From NCBI RefSeq assembly GCF_000744815.1, contig NZ_JQMQ01000005.1, positions 3,418,055 through 3,482,054 of the forward strand: 64,000 nt of DNA. The letters run 5' to 3'. Below the pieces are notes generated by a model. The model was not told the origin of the DNA, did not search any database, and worked only from the letters and a program-made list of their open reading frames with translations. This DNA is from Phaeacidiphilus oryzae TH49 (GTDB lineage Bacteria; Actinomycetota; Actinomycetes; Streptomycetales; Streptomycetaceae). Both the position numbers and the translations under genes were made by a program. Each line of letters starts with the position of its first letter. The stretch's first letter is position 1. Below are positions 27,448-34,777 of the stretch, in pieces.

Positions 27448-27680
27448 AGATCCTGCGCTTTGCCGCGAGGGACATGTGTTCCACGTCGACCAGGTGGAGG
27501 TGCCTGACCCCGAGCGCGTACCCCGGCGAGCCGGCGACGAAGAGGCCGCCGCGGGCGATGGTCAGGATGACGTCCGGCCGGGCCGGTAGCCGTCCTCGGC
27601 GACCGTCTGGGCCGGCTCGCGGCCGGCCGAGCCGAAGAGGTCCCCGGTGAGGACCTCGCGATCGGCGGCGGCCGGGTCGG
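27448..27680 (-). pseudogene. Broken phosphoribosyltransferase remnant
   Basis: Just after dcd on the same strand, one frame reads LTGDLFGSAGREPAQTVAED and then GYRP. After a frame change it continues as PDVILTIARGGLFVAGSPGY and then ALGVRHLHLVDVEHMS. This is the N-terminal half of the phosphoribosyltransferase that commonly neighbours dcd in actinobacteria. The break coincides with an apparent 5-bp duplication (CCGGC) in GGCCCGGCCGG. The PRPP loop and the C-terminal half are missing, replaced by unrelated DNA. No usable start codon was found. Confidence 0.7.
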
Positions 27681-27683
27681 TGC

Positions 27684-28259
27684 TTACACCTTGCTCCGGT
27701 GGAAGTTGAGGTAGGAGCGGGACGGGGTCGGCCCACGCTGGCCCTGGTAGCGGGAGCCGTACCGGGCGGAGCCGTAGGGGTGCTCGGCCGGCGAGGTCAG
27801 CCGGAACATGCAGAGCTGGCCGATCTTCATCCCCGGGTAGAGCTTTATCGGCAGCGTGGCGACGTTCGACAGCTCCAGGGTGACGTGGCCGCTGAAGCCG
27901 GGGTCGATGAAACCGGCCGTCGAGTGGGTCAGCAGGCCGAGGCGGCCGAGGCTGGACTTGCCCTCCAGGCGGGAGGCGACGTCATCCGGAAGCGTGATCA
28001 CCTCGTAGGTGGAGGCGAGGACGAACTCACCCGGGTGGAGGATGAACGGCTCGTCCCCCTCCGGTTCGACGAGCCGGGTGAGGTCCGGCTGCTCGACCGA
28101 GGGATCGATATGCGGGTACTTGTGGTTCTCGAACACCCGGAAGTAGCGGTCCAGTCGGACGTCGACGCTGGACGGCTGGACCATCTCGGGGTCGTACGGT
28201 TCCAGCACGACCCGCCCGGAGTCGAGTTCGGCCCGGATGTCCTTGTCAGAGAGCAGCAC
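27684..28259 (-). CDS. dcd: dCTP deaminase
   Basis: Converts dCTP to dUTP (or to dUMP in bifunctional forms) on the way to thymidylate. 191 residues with the trimeric dUTPase-like signatures: [12 protein letters not shown] start, [64 protein letters not shown] (catalytic Glu and substrate loop), and the C-terminal [15 protein letters not shown] motif that closes over the triphosphate. The length is typical. It was once followed by a phosphoribosyltransferase gene, now a remnant. Confidence 0.96.
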   Translation of the reverse strand: MLLSDKDIRAELDSGRVVLEPYDPEMVQPSSVDVRLDRYFRVFENHKYPHIDPSVEQPDLTRLVEPEGDEPFILHPGEFVLASTYEVITLPDDVASRLEGKSSLGRLGLLTHSTAGFIDPGFSGHVTLELSNVATLPIKLYPGMKIGQLCMFRLTSPAEHPYGSARYGSRYQGQRGPTPSRSYLNFHRSKV

Positions 28260-28419
28260 GGGACGAGGTTACGCGGCGGGGCGGGCCCGGGCCCAATCCG
28301 CACCGGACGCCCACTCCGCCACACGGCGCCATCCGGCGCCACACGGCCCCCGCGGAACCGGTCCAGGCCCCGCGGCGGCGGCTGGCTCAGGCCGGCCTCA
28401 GGCCGAACTCAGGCCGAAC

Positions 28420-28638
28420 TCAGGCCAGGAACTCGGCGGCCGGCCGCCGCATCGCCAGCTCGATCTCCGCGCCCGAGAGCTTGTCGAGATCGGCCGGCAC
28501 CGAATGCCGCAGCCGCGTACAGACCGGACAGCGGATCAGCCGGCCGGGACCGAGCCGGTCCTGGCCGAGATTCTGCAGCGGGAACGTGGCGGTGCTGAAC
28601 AGGTGCCCCTCGGCACAACGGACGACGGTGCGCTCCAT
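28420..28638 (-). CDS. Small zinc-ribbon-like protein
   Basis: 72 residues: MERTVVRCAEGHLFSTATFP, then RCPVCTRLRHSVP. The pairs C-x3-H and CPVC could hold one zinc, as in small ribbon proteins. The ATG at 28638 has GGGAAGGAAT placed five bases upstream, which decides against the longer frames. Similar short proteins are widespread in streptomycetes and have no known role. Confidence 0.65.
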   Translation of the reverse strand: MERTVVRCAEGHLFSTATFPLQNLGQDRLGPGRLIRCPVCTRLRHSVPADLDKLSGAEIELAMRRPAAEFLA

Positions 28639-28919
28639 TGATTCCTTCCCCATGACGGCCCCCTGGCTCCCCTCCGCTCGACCCGCCACCCACTCGCCCA
28701 CGACCGGCCCGCAGAACGAGCAAGTACGGTGCAGCGGTGTCACATTAGGGGATCTTCCGGACATAACGCCTAGGACGCGCCGAGACTGGACCCGTCGAAC
28801 CGTCCGCTCCGCATCGGCCCCCGCCTCAGCCGCCCTCAGGCGAACCGCCCGCCACAGTACGCCGCGCCACGCACACGGACCACCGCCGAGGGGCGGTGCA
28901 ACCGACAGGGGAGATGCGG

Positions 28920-28925
28920 TAGAGT
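28920..28925 (+). promoter_or_regulatory. Putative -10 box of the tRNA-Gly gene
   Basis: TAGAGT lies 47 bp before the tRNA 5' end, a usual distance for a short leader. The -35 region 17 bp further up is a poor match, so the assignment is tentative. Confidence 0.35.
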
Positions 28926-28971
28926 AACCGCGTCAGCCGGACGGCTCCCAGGCCATCTGACAGCTGATCAC

Positions 28972-29045
28972 GCGGGCGTAGTTTAATGGTAGAACATGAG
29001 CTTCCCAAGCTCAGAGCGCGAGTTCGATTCTCGTCGCCCGCTCCA
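28972..29045 (+). tRNA. tRNA-Gly (anticodon CCC)
   Basis: A 74-nt cloverleaf with encoded CCA. The acceptor stem GCGGGCG pairs with CGCCCGC. The D-loop contains TTTAATGGT. The anticodon arm TGAGC-TTCCCAA-GCTCA gives anticodon CCC, and the T-arm is GCGAG-TTCGATT-CTCGT. Its 3' half is the attachment site for the adjacent integrase, and the 3' end is repeated three more times downstream. Confidence 0.97.
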
Positions 29046-29077
29046 TAGCGAAGGGCCAGGTCAACGACCTGGCCCTT
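29016..29077 (+). repeat. Attachment-site copy 1 (attL, inside tRNA-Gly and its terminator)
   Basis: 62 bp from the T-arm side of the tRNA through its terminator hairpin. Copy 2 at 32728-32789 matches at 61 of 62 positions. Copies 3 and 4 also share the anticodon-loop region, suggesting that strand exchange happens in the anticodon loop, as in many tRNA-targeting tyrosine integrases. Confidence 0.85.
29051..29077 (+). terminator. tRNA-Gly terminator
   Basis: AAGGGCCAGGTC-AAC-GACCTGGCCCTT is a 12-bp perfect stem with a 3-nt loop, five bases after the tRNA CCA end, followed by a T-containing stretch. The int stop codon lies ten bases beyond it. Confidence 0.85.
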
Positions 29078-29086
29078 ATTGCTTGT

Positions 29087-30277
29087 CTAGACCGCGCTAA
29101 GCGTCTTGCACCAGATCCGCACCAGATGCTTCGTCGGCCGCCGCCCGCTCGGCCTTGACGCGCGAACCCGTTCATCCAGCGCTCCCGCGATCTCCTGCTG
29201 ACGCTCCAGCGTCGAATGCTGGTAGATCAGCGCGGCCCGCTCGGTCGACCGGCCGGCCCGAACCATCGTGTCCTTGAGCGTGGCGCCGGACTGGGTGGCC
29301 AAGGTGTGCCCGGTGCGCCGTAGGTCATAGAAACGGAACCCTTCCGGCAGACCCACCTTCGTCCGCGCGGCACGCCACTTCCGGCCGAAAGTCGAACGCC
29401 GAAACGGCTTCCCGCGCTCGCCGACGAACAGCAACCCGTTCGGCTTCATCTGCCCGTCAACGTCCTTCTCGGCGAACCACGCCAGGTGGCGTTCCACGTC
29501 CTTCCGCATGAACTCCGGCAACGCCATGAACCGGCGCCCGGCGTCCGACTTGGTGTCGTCGACCACTCGCCGCCCGGTGGTGAGCTCCGGGGCCGCACGT
29601 CGAACCCAGATCCCCAGCGGATCAAGGCTGACATCCGGCCGCCGGAACTCCGCCTGCTCCTCCGGACGAGCAGGCCCGTAGGCAGCCACGTACACCATCA
29701 ACCGCCAACGCGGGCCCAGCAGATCAGCCAGCGCATCCACCTGCGTGACGGTCGCGATCGGACGCTCAGCAGCGGACTCCTGTCCCGCGCCCCGGATACG
29801 GCACGGGTTCCGGCGGATCAGCTCGTCTTCGACCGCCGTCTCAAGGACCGCCTTCAACAGCCGATAGGACTTGGCCACCGTGGTGGCACCCGTGGCCTCC
29901 AGCCGCTCCGCCCGCCAGCTACGCACGCGCGGCGGAGTGATCTCATCCAGGTCCCGGCCCCCGAACTCCGGCAGGATGTGCAGCCGCAGCAGACGGCGGT
30001 ACAGCTCCTGCGTGGTCGCCGAGAGCCCCCGTTCCCCGACCCACCGCGAGGCGTACTCACCGAAGTTGACCGCGCCCGCATCCGGGTCCTGCCAGTCGCC
30101 GCGCGACAGGTCCGCTTCGATCTGCGACAGCCAGATCTCCGCGTCCTTCTTGGTCTCGAAGGTCCCCGGAGCACGCCGCTCGATGCCCTCCGGGTCGAGG
30201 TAGCTCGCCGTCCAGCGGCCCGAACGGTACTGGCGCACCGCGCCGAAGCGGCGACGCTTGCCCTTCTTGTTACCCAT
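29087..30277 (-). CDS. int: Tyrosine recombinase (integrase) with atypical catalytic residues
   Basis: 396 residues. N-terminal arm-binding segment (about 10-60, SGRWTASYLDPEGIERRAPGTFETKKDAEIWL), SAM-like core-binding domain (about 65-160) and catalytic domain (about 170-370). Seen: the first Arg in GPARPEE, the second in YDLR (R320), and the nucleophile Tyr in ALIYQH (Y352). The His usually before LR is Tyr (Y317), and the later His of the usual GHS turn is Arg (R343), so two conserved active-site histidines are missing. The gene starts one base inside the xis stop (TGATG) and ends next to the tRNA, the usual order for integrative elements. Confidence 0.93.
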   Translation of the reverse strand: MGNKKGKRRRFGAVRQYRSGRWTASYLDPEGIERRAPGTFETKKDAEIWLSQIEADLSRGDWQDPDAGAVNFGEYASRWVGERGLSATTQELYRRLLRLHILPEFGGRDLDEITPPRVRSWRAERLEATGATTVAKSYRLLKAVLETAVEDELIRRNPCRIRGAGQESAAERPIATVTQVDALADLLGPRWRLMVYVAAYGPARPEEQAEFRRPDVSLDPLGIWVRRAAPELTTGRRVVDDTKSDAGRRFMALPEFMRKDVERHLAWFAEKDVDGQMKPNGLLFVGERGKPFRRSTFGRKWRAARTKVGLPEGFRFYDLRRTGHTLATQSGATLKDTMVRAGRSTERAALIYQHSTLERQQEIAGALDERVRASRPSGRRPTKHLVRIWCKTLSAV

Positions 30278-30501
30278 CAGGCAACCCCCCTCAGTCGGCT
30301 GCGCCGGACGGCGACCGGTCGCACGGTGTGCGCTATGACGTAGGCGTTCAGCGCCTCTTCCGGGATGCGGACATGCCGCCCCATTTTCACGAACGTGATG
30401 CGCCGCTCAGCGATCAGCCGCCGGGGGAAGCGCTCCCCGCTGGTCGCCCAGGTAGCGAGCCGTTCGGCGACCTCACGGACCGTTAGGAGACGTTCAGCCA
30501 T
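30277..30501 (-). CDS. xis: Excisionase-like HTH protein
   Basis: 74 residues with the MerR-like winged helix of the HTH_17/excisionase family: LLTVREVAERLATWATSGERFPRRLIAERRITFVKMGRHVRIPEEALNAYV. Such proteins bend DNA at the attachment site and set the direction of recombination. It overlaps the int start by one base, so the two are translated together. Confidence 0.88.
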   Translation of the reverse strand: MAERLLTVREVAERLATWATSGERFPRRLIAERRITFVKMGRHVRIPEEALNAYVIAHTVRPVAVRRSRLRGVA

Positions 30502-30557
30502 GGCGCTGCTCCCTCTCCGGAGTCGGCCGGGGTCCCGACAAAGGGAGCACGCTCCGG

Positions 30558-31361
30558 ATGTCCGGGGGCGTTCCGCTCACGCACCTTCTTCGAGTGACGA
30601 GCGATCAACATGGTCGCCCCCTCACACTCGAAGATCTTCGTCTCCCCGGTGACGATCTCGAAGTCAGCTCTGGGTACAGGCCGCAGAGGCAGTACTTGAC
30701 TTCAGGGTCGTCACGACGACTAATTTCCTTCGTGCCAGCGGCCCCCTCAGCCAGAGCTGATCAAGAGTTCATACCGACCGCGACTTCTCGTCGGCGTATC
30801 CGAAGCCTCACAGTCACCGTCGTCGCCGCCCTACTCATCCTGATGGTGGTTCCGGCCCTTATCGCGGCACCACTCGCAGATCCCAGTCCCGTCATGGTGA
30901 CCGCCGGCGCACTCTCCGGCTTCGGCTGGGCATGTGTGCCCCACCTCTGCGTTGCCCGCAGACCGCGGTACCGGCATGGTCCACGCTCACGGTTCCTGAC
31001 GGCCCGTACCTGGACGGGGTACCGCACCCTCGACTTGCACTCCCTGGTGAGTGTCCGGACTTGGAAAGAGGTCTATCGGGGCGGGGCCACGGTGTACATC
31101 ATCGTCACCGACGCGGCTGGAACCCGTTTGAGCTTCTCGGACGGGGAATCCCAACGTCTCATTCGCCGCTACGTCACGGCCCAGGCCAATCAAGCGGACA
31201 GCGCCAGGCTCGTGCACTGTTCTCGCTTGGCCCTTGCAGATCTCGGCATCAAACCGCTTCCTAAGGGCCTCTCGCCGTTCCGCTCCCTCTTTGCACTCGA
31301 AAAGACCGTCCTGTTGATCATCTTGCCGATGATGATCACAACTCTCATCGTCACCAGCTGA
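30558..31361 (+). CDS. Hypothetical membrane protein of the integrated element
   Basis: 267 residues as drawn. Two close transmembrane helices (about 84-106 and 111-128), a soluble middle with a PH-like strand pattern (YRTLDLHSLVSVRTWKEVYRGG, then TVYIIVTDAAGTRLSFSDGES), and a C-terminal hydrophobic helix (about 249-266). No family is recognised. Third-position GC is lower than in core genes, consistent with transfer. The start is uncertain: no good ribosome site precedes the ATG at 30558, and the coding character of the first 60 codons is weak. It is divergent from xis. Confidence 0.6.
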   Translation: MSGGVPLTHLLRVTSDQHGRPLTLEDLRLPGDDLEVSSGYRPQRQYLTSGSSRRLISFVPAAPSARADQEFIPTATSRRRIRSLTVTVVAALLILMVVPALIAAPLADPSPVMVTAGALSGFGWACVPHLCVARRPRYRHGPRSRFLTARTWTGYRTLDLHSLVSVRTWKEVYRGGATVYIIVTDAAGTRLSFSDGESQRLIRRYVTAQANQADSARLVHCSRLALADLGIKPLPKGLSPFRSLFALEKTVLLIILPMMITTLIVTS

Positions 31362-31507
31362 TTCGCTGAGCAGCATCAGCTTCCGCACCTGGTCCTCTGC
31401 GGCCCTTGACCCAGGCTCCTCCCGGCCCAAAATCTGGCAGCCATCGGGAGGGAGGCCCCGGAGTGGTCAGGGCCCCAAGCGGGTCCTGCGCGACTGGGGC
31501 AGCCGCT

Positions 31508-31906
31508 TCAGCAGTTGCCCAGCGTCTTCTCGTAGGCAGCCAGCTCCTCCGCGTTGCCGATGAAGGCCGGCCCGCATCGTGCCGGTCGGCGATCGATGAC
31601 CATCGCCACTGCCGCTTGCGCGCTGTCCGTCTCAGCGATCCGCGGGCTGGACCGGCTCGGCCCTTCGACGTAGTACCGGCTGTCCCGCAGTGTGCCGATG
31701 TAGGGGACGTCCCAGGTGTAGCGGCTCTCCGTGCACCGGCTGAAGTGCAGCTCCCACATGCCAGTCCAGGGGTAGAGCTGGCGGAGCAACGGCTCGGCAT
31801 TCGCTGCGCGCACCAGTCCCGCAAACGGAGCGGAGAGCGGGGAGTCTGCCGGTCCGTGAGGTTCAGCCAGAATCCTGTGCCAGGCTCCTTCGACGGTGTT
31901 GCGCAT
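31508..31906 (-). CDS. DUF6193 family protein
   Basis: 132 residues (start MRNTVEGAWH) with LLRQLYPWTGMWELHFSRCT, YTWDVPYIGTLRDSRYYVEG and a C-terminal ENAYE-like helix NAEELAAYEKTLG. The PW(T/S)...LxFSRCTxxPYxWDVPxI pattern is that of DUF6193, annotated as natural-product-associated but of unknown function. Here it sits on an integrated element. An ATG five codons earlier (31921) is an alternative. Confidence 0.65.
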   Translation of the reverse strand: MRNTVEGAWHRILAEPHGPADSPLSAPFAGLVRAANAEPLLRQLYPWTGMWELHFSRCTESRYTWDVPYIGTLRDSRYYVEGPSRSSPRIAETDSAQAAVAMVIDRRPARCGPAFIGNAEELAAYEKTLGNC

Positions 31907-31948
31907 CCCGTCATTGTGCACGTCCCAATCCGCATGTCAGGGCCGAGG

Positions 31949-32269
31949 TCACGCGGCTGCGGGTTCGCCGCCTTCTCGTTCCAGTTCGGCGCACAGGCCG
32001 CGGGCGAGGAGGTCAGCCAAACGCTGGACCACATCCGCCGGAACAGTCCCGAGGCAGACCATGCCGTCGCCGTGGACGCTCACGTCGGAGCGGAGCCCGG
32101 CGAAGCCGACGTCGAGGCCGACCGAGCGGATCGACTCCGCCAGCGAGCGGGTTGCCCTGTCGGCCGCAGCCCAGCCAGCCACGTACGGGATGCCGTCTTC
32201 CAGGATCTCCGCCCGAGGCGCGCAGACCGTCCGCTCGCCGCGGTAGGTACGCATCTCCGTTGCCTGCAT
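31949..32269 (-). CDS. Hypothetical protein, paralogue of the next upstream gene
   Basis: 106 residues. The second half (SIRSVGLDVGFAGLRSDVSV, HGDGMVCLGTVPADVVQRLA, DLLARGL) aligns with residues of the protein at 32312-32602 around the shared pattern GL-x5-F-x2-LR-(S/A)-(D/E)-(V/L). I know no name for the family; it may be a small alpha-beta domain for contacts with a partner. Both copies are on the minus strand of the same element segment, 42 bp apart. Confidence 0.55.
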   Translation of the reverse strand: MQATEMRTYRGERTVCAPRAEILEDGIPYVAGWAAADRATRSLAESIRSVGLDVGFAGLRSDVSVHGDGMVCLGTVPADVVQRLADLLARGLCAELEREGGEPAAA

Positions 32270-32311
32270 GGTCCGCCCCTCGTTGTGAGTTGCTTCCGCC
32301 CGCCGGTGCCG

Positions 32312-32602
32312 TCAGTTGTCGTGGTGCCCGCGTACGCCACGCCCGTCAGCCTGTGTCGCGGCTGCCTGCCCGAGGGCCAGCAGCTCCGCAATCCGCTCGA
32401 CCGCTTCCGGAGTGGTGCGGCCCAGGTCGACGATGCCGTGACCGAAGGCGTTCAACTCCGCCCGCAGGAAGGGGAACACTTCCGCCAGCCCGGCCGCGAT
32501 CAGCACGTCCCGCAGCGCCGCCGTGGCGTTGCGCGCCTCGTACCAGGCCGCCGAGGAAATCGGGTTCCAGCGCACCGAGTCCGGCCCGCACTCCTCATCC
32601 AT
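32312..32602 (-). CDS. Hypothetical protein, paralogue of the next downstream gene
   Basis: 96 residues from MDEECGPDSVRWNP. Core: LRDVLIAAGLAEVFPFLRAE, LNAFGHGIVDLGRTTPEAVE, RIAELLALGQ. It is related to the protein at 31949-32269. The start overlaps the stop of an upstream remnant within ATGGATGA, which implies the two were once an operon. Function unknown. Confidence 0.6.
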   Translation of the reverse strand: MDEECGPDSVRWNPISSAAWYEARNATAALRDVLIAAGLAEVFPFLRAELNAFGHGIVDLGRTTPEAVERIAELLALGQAAATQADGRGVRGHHDN

Positions 32603-32725
32603 GGACACGAGCCGCCTCCTCCCTGCGCCCAAGCGCGCTGTCCACCGCGTCCATGAACGCCGCCCCGTCCGCCTGCGTCAGTACCGGCGGTCCGGCCGGG
32701 AAGAGGTTGCCGAACCGATCGGCCC
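32595..32725 (-). pseudogene. 3' end of a gene truncated at the attachment site
   Basis: The frame reads DRFGNLFPAGPPVLTQADG then AAFMDAVDSALGRREEAA to a stop that overlaps the next gene's ATG. It has normal codon bias but has no start, because its 5' side runs straight into the tRNA-derived repeat at 32728. It looks like a gene cut when this segment boundary formed. Confidence 0.5.
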
Positions 32726-32727
32726 GC

Positions 32728-32789
32728 GCGCGAGTTCGATTCTCGTCGCCCGCTCCATAGCGAAGGGCCAGGTCAGCGACCTGGCCCTT
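32728..32789 (+). repeat. Attachment-site copy 2 (tRNA-Gly 3' end plus terminator)
   Basis: 61 of 62 bases are identical to 29016-29077, including the whole terminator hairpin (one A-to-G change in its loop). This marks the right end of the segment carrying int and xis. Confidence 0.9.
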
Positions 32790-32848
32790 GTTGGTTGTTC
32801 AGAGGATTCTTGGCGCCGCGCGCCAGACCCCCACGCCAGAAGGCACGT

Positions 32849-33106
32849 TCACACGGACTGGACGCGGGACACCAGGATCGTGTCGTCGCGATAGTCCTCC
32901 TGGTACACGAGCATTAGGCCGCCTTCGGCGTACGTGTGCATGCTGGAGACCGCGTTGGCCGGATCGAACGACTCCCCGATACGGCGCACTGCCACAGCAT
33001 CGGCGATCCGCTGCGCCAGCGCCTCGACTTCGGCGCGCCGCTCCACATCGAGTCCACCGACGACGGACTGAGCGTCTGGCATGTACTCCCAGGTCCAGTC
33101 ACTCAT
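32849..33106 (-). CDS. RelE/ParE-like toxin-fold protein
   Basis: 85 residues: MSDWTWEYMPDAQSVVGGLDVE, a long helix ERRAEVEALAQRIADAVAVRR, then strands SSMHTYAEGGLMLVYQEDYR and DDTILVSRVQ. This is the shape of RelE/ParE-type proteins common in actinobacteria. It overlaps the upstream DUF6247 gene by four bases, so the pair is translationally coupled. A toxin role is inferred from fold and arrangement; no catalytic residues could be assigned. Confidence 0.6.
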   Translation of the reverse strand: MSDWTWEYMPDAQSVVGGLDVERRAEVEALAQRIADAVAVRRIGESFDPANAVSSMHTYAEGGLMLVYQEDYRDDTILVSRVQSV

Positions 33107-33471
33107 CCCCGGGCCTCGGCCTCCGCCTCGTCGGCGGAGCCGTTGAGGATACGGGCGGTCTCTGCCTGGAATGCCCGGCGCCCTGAGCGGTCATCGCAAC
33201 GAGACGCCATCCGCTCGCACTCACGGAACCGGGCCAGGCGCTCCGGGTAACGCGCGACCGCCACCCAGATCCACCAGTGCTCGACGAACCCGCGCAGCGG
33301 GGTGAGGTCGTAGTGATCGCGGCTGTCCGCGATGGCCCGCTCCCATTCGCCGTCGAATCCGCTGATCGACTCCGGGTCCAGGCGGGCAACCGCTGCGCGC
33401 AGCGCGGCCGGCGTCTTGGGCGGCATGGGGATCAGCGGGCCAGGGCCATCATCGACAGACAGGGCGGTCAC
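33103..33471 (-). CDS. DUF6247 family protein (probable partner/antitoxin)
   Basis: 122 residues with AALRAAVARLDPESISGFDGEWERAIADS and LTPLRGFVEHWWIWVAVARYPE, the DUF6247 pattern. In actinobacteria these short proteins often precede RelE-like genes, and the same order is seen here with a 4-bp overlap. An antitoxin role is inference. The N-terminal 18 residues are proline-rich and may not all be translated. Confidence 0.65.
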   Translation of the reverse strand: MTALSVDDGPGPLIPMPPKTPAALRAAVARLDPESISGFDGEWERAIADSRDHYDLTPLRGFVEHWWIWVAVARYPERLARFRECERMASRCDDRSGRRAFQAETARILNGSADEAEAEARG

Positions 33472-33771
33472 GGCTTAGGCCTCCTCACCGGCTTCGTGGT
33501 TCCACCACACTACCGAGTCTGGAGGGAAGCAGGGGAGAAGCCGGAAGAATCGGGCATCCATGGAATCAGCGCTACGCTATCCAGCGACACTGCGACCTCA
33601 GCGAGCCCGCCTCCGGGCCGCCGTTGGCGACCGACGCACAGGAGCGCACCAGATGCGCACCAGAACTCGCGGTAAGTAGAGGCGAACCGCGAGCACGAGT
33701 GCACCCGCCGTCGACAGCCTACCGATCGTTCCCGCAGGTCGGGTCGCTCAGGCAGGCCCAAGCCTCGGTGA
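33472..33771. other. Gene-free stretch left of attachment-site copy 3
   Basis: No gene is supported. At 33645-33664 lies CACCAGATGCGCACCAGA, a near-direct repeat of CACCAGAT-C-CGCACCAGA at the end of int. Related pairs sit near 35205 and 36525. They may be integrase arm-type sites or leftovers of int ends. Confidence 0.4.
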
Positions 33772-33847
33772 TTCCCAAGATCGGAGCGCGAGTTCGATTC
33801 TCGTCGCCCGCTCCACGCGTAGGGCCCAGGTCAACGACCTGGGCCCT
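33772..33847 (+). repeat. Attachment-site copy 3 (tRNA-Gly anticodon loop to terminator)
   Basis: TTCCCAAG at 33772-33779 matches the anticodon loop, and 33784-33815 is identical to the tRNA 3' 32 bases. A hairpin AGGGCCCAGGTC-AAC-GACCTGGGCCCT (33821-33847) replaces the tRNA terminator with compensating base changes. Confidence 0.85.
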
Positions 33848-34068
33848 GTTGGTTGTCTGGACCGATTTCGGTCCGCGTGCCCCTCGCGTGCCGGAAAGCG
33901 TGCCCAAGTGGGCAGCTGCTGGCCCCGGTTGACCGTTTGTCGCCATGCCCGGCCAGTCGGCTTGACCCAGTCGCCAAGGGCACCTCTGGTGGCCCAATGA
34001 TCGCCCAACCTCTGGACGTTCAATGGAACAACCCCTGCACCCGTGGAATCAGCGCACGCGCCCCGCGG

Positions 34069-34491
34069 TCAGACTTTGCGAACCAGGAGGTTCCTTCCGC
34101 TGCGCAGTTCTTGATCGTCTGCGTCGCGCAGCATTTCGATGTCCTCGACATCGCTGGTCAAGACGGTGGCGTCACCTCGCTGAGCGAGCGCGAGGGCCGT
34201 GACTGCTGCATCGATGGCGTACTTGTGGCCGTGCAGTCCGGCTGCGCGTAGCAGCCGAGTGGCATGCGAGGCCATATCGGCGTCGACCGGCACGATCTGC
34301 AGTCGGGACAGGACGTAGGCAGCGCGGGCCGGGTGAATCTTGTGATCGTCGGCCTCGATGATCGTCATGGCGCTGACCAGCACAGGCACCCGCTCCTGGC
34401 GAGCTGCCTTGATTCTTGCCACCATCGCGCGATCGTCGCGGAGTAGCAGCGACAACGCCTCGCTGTCCAGGATCAGAGCGACTGGCTTCAC
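34069..34491 (-). CDS. PIN-domain toxin (VapC-like)
   Basis: 140 residues with the PIN acidic set: LILDSEALS (first Asp), SAMTIIEADDHK (Glu), IDAAVTALALAQRG (Asp) and VLTSDVEDIEML (Asp). VapC-type proteins are Mg-dependent RNases that cut tRNA or rRNA. The GTG/ATG start overlaps the upstream antitoxin gene by four bases. A complete, apparently intact toxin. Confidence 0.85.
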   Translation of the reverse strand: MKPVALILDSEALSLLLRDDRAMVARIKAARQERVPVLVSAMTIIEADDHKIHPARAAYVLSRLQIVPVDADMASHATRLLRAAGLHGHKYAIDAAVTALALAQRGDATVLTSDVEDIEMLRDADDQELRSGRNLLVRKV

Positions 34492-34760
34492 GCCGCGTCA
34501 GCCGGGGGGCGAACAGCGTCGGGGTTGCCGAACAGCTCCGAGCGGGCGGCCTCGACCTCGGCATCGCTGATGACGCCGTGTCGAGATTCGTAATCGGAGA
34601 CGATCTCATCGAGGTCGATCATGGCCAGCTCATGCTCAACGGCCTCTTGCACGAAGCCGGATACTCCGCGCGGGCCAGCGACTGCGCGGATCCTGTCGAG
34701 AGCTTCAGCGCTGAGGCTGACGCTGGTAGTACGAGTCTTCCCCGGTCGCGTGGCGTCCAT
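34488..34760 (-). CDS. Antitoxin partner of the PIN toxin
   Basis: 90 residues. The N-terminal half, TRTTSVSLSAEALDRIRAVAGPRGVSGFVQEAVEHEL, is a ribbon-helix-helix DNA-binding pattern. The C-terminal half is acidic and probably wraps the toxin. It comes first in the pair and overlaps the toxin by four bases, the usual VapBC order, and should repress its own promoter. Confidence 0.82.
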   Translation of the reverse strand: MDATRPGKTRTTSVSLSAEALDRIRAVAGPRGVSGFVQEAVEHELAMIDLDEIVSDYESRHGVISDAEVEAARSELFGNPDAVRPPADAA

Positions 34761-34777
34761 GGGACGACTTTAACACA

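Noticed and set aside
33719-33997. Open frame on the minus strand reading GAGDENRTRAPILG
   Set aside because: This is the translated complement of a tRNA 3' end (attachment copy 3), a well-known false gene.
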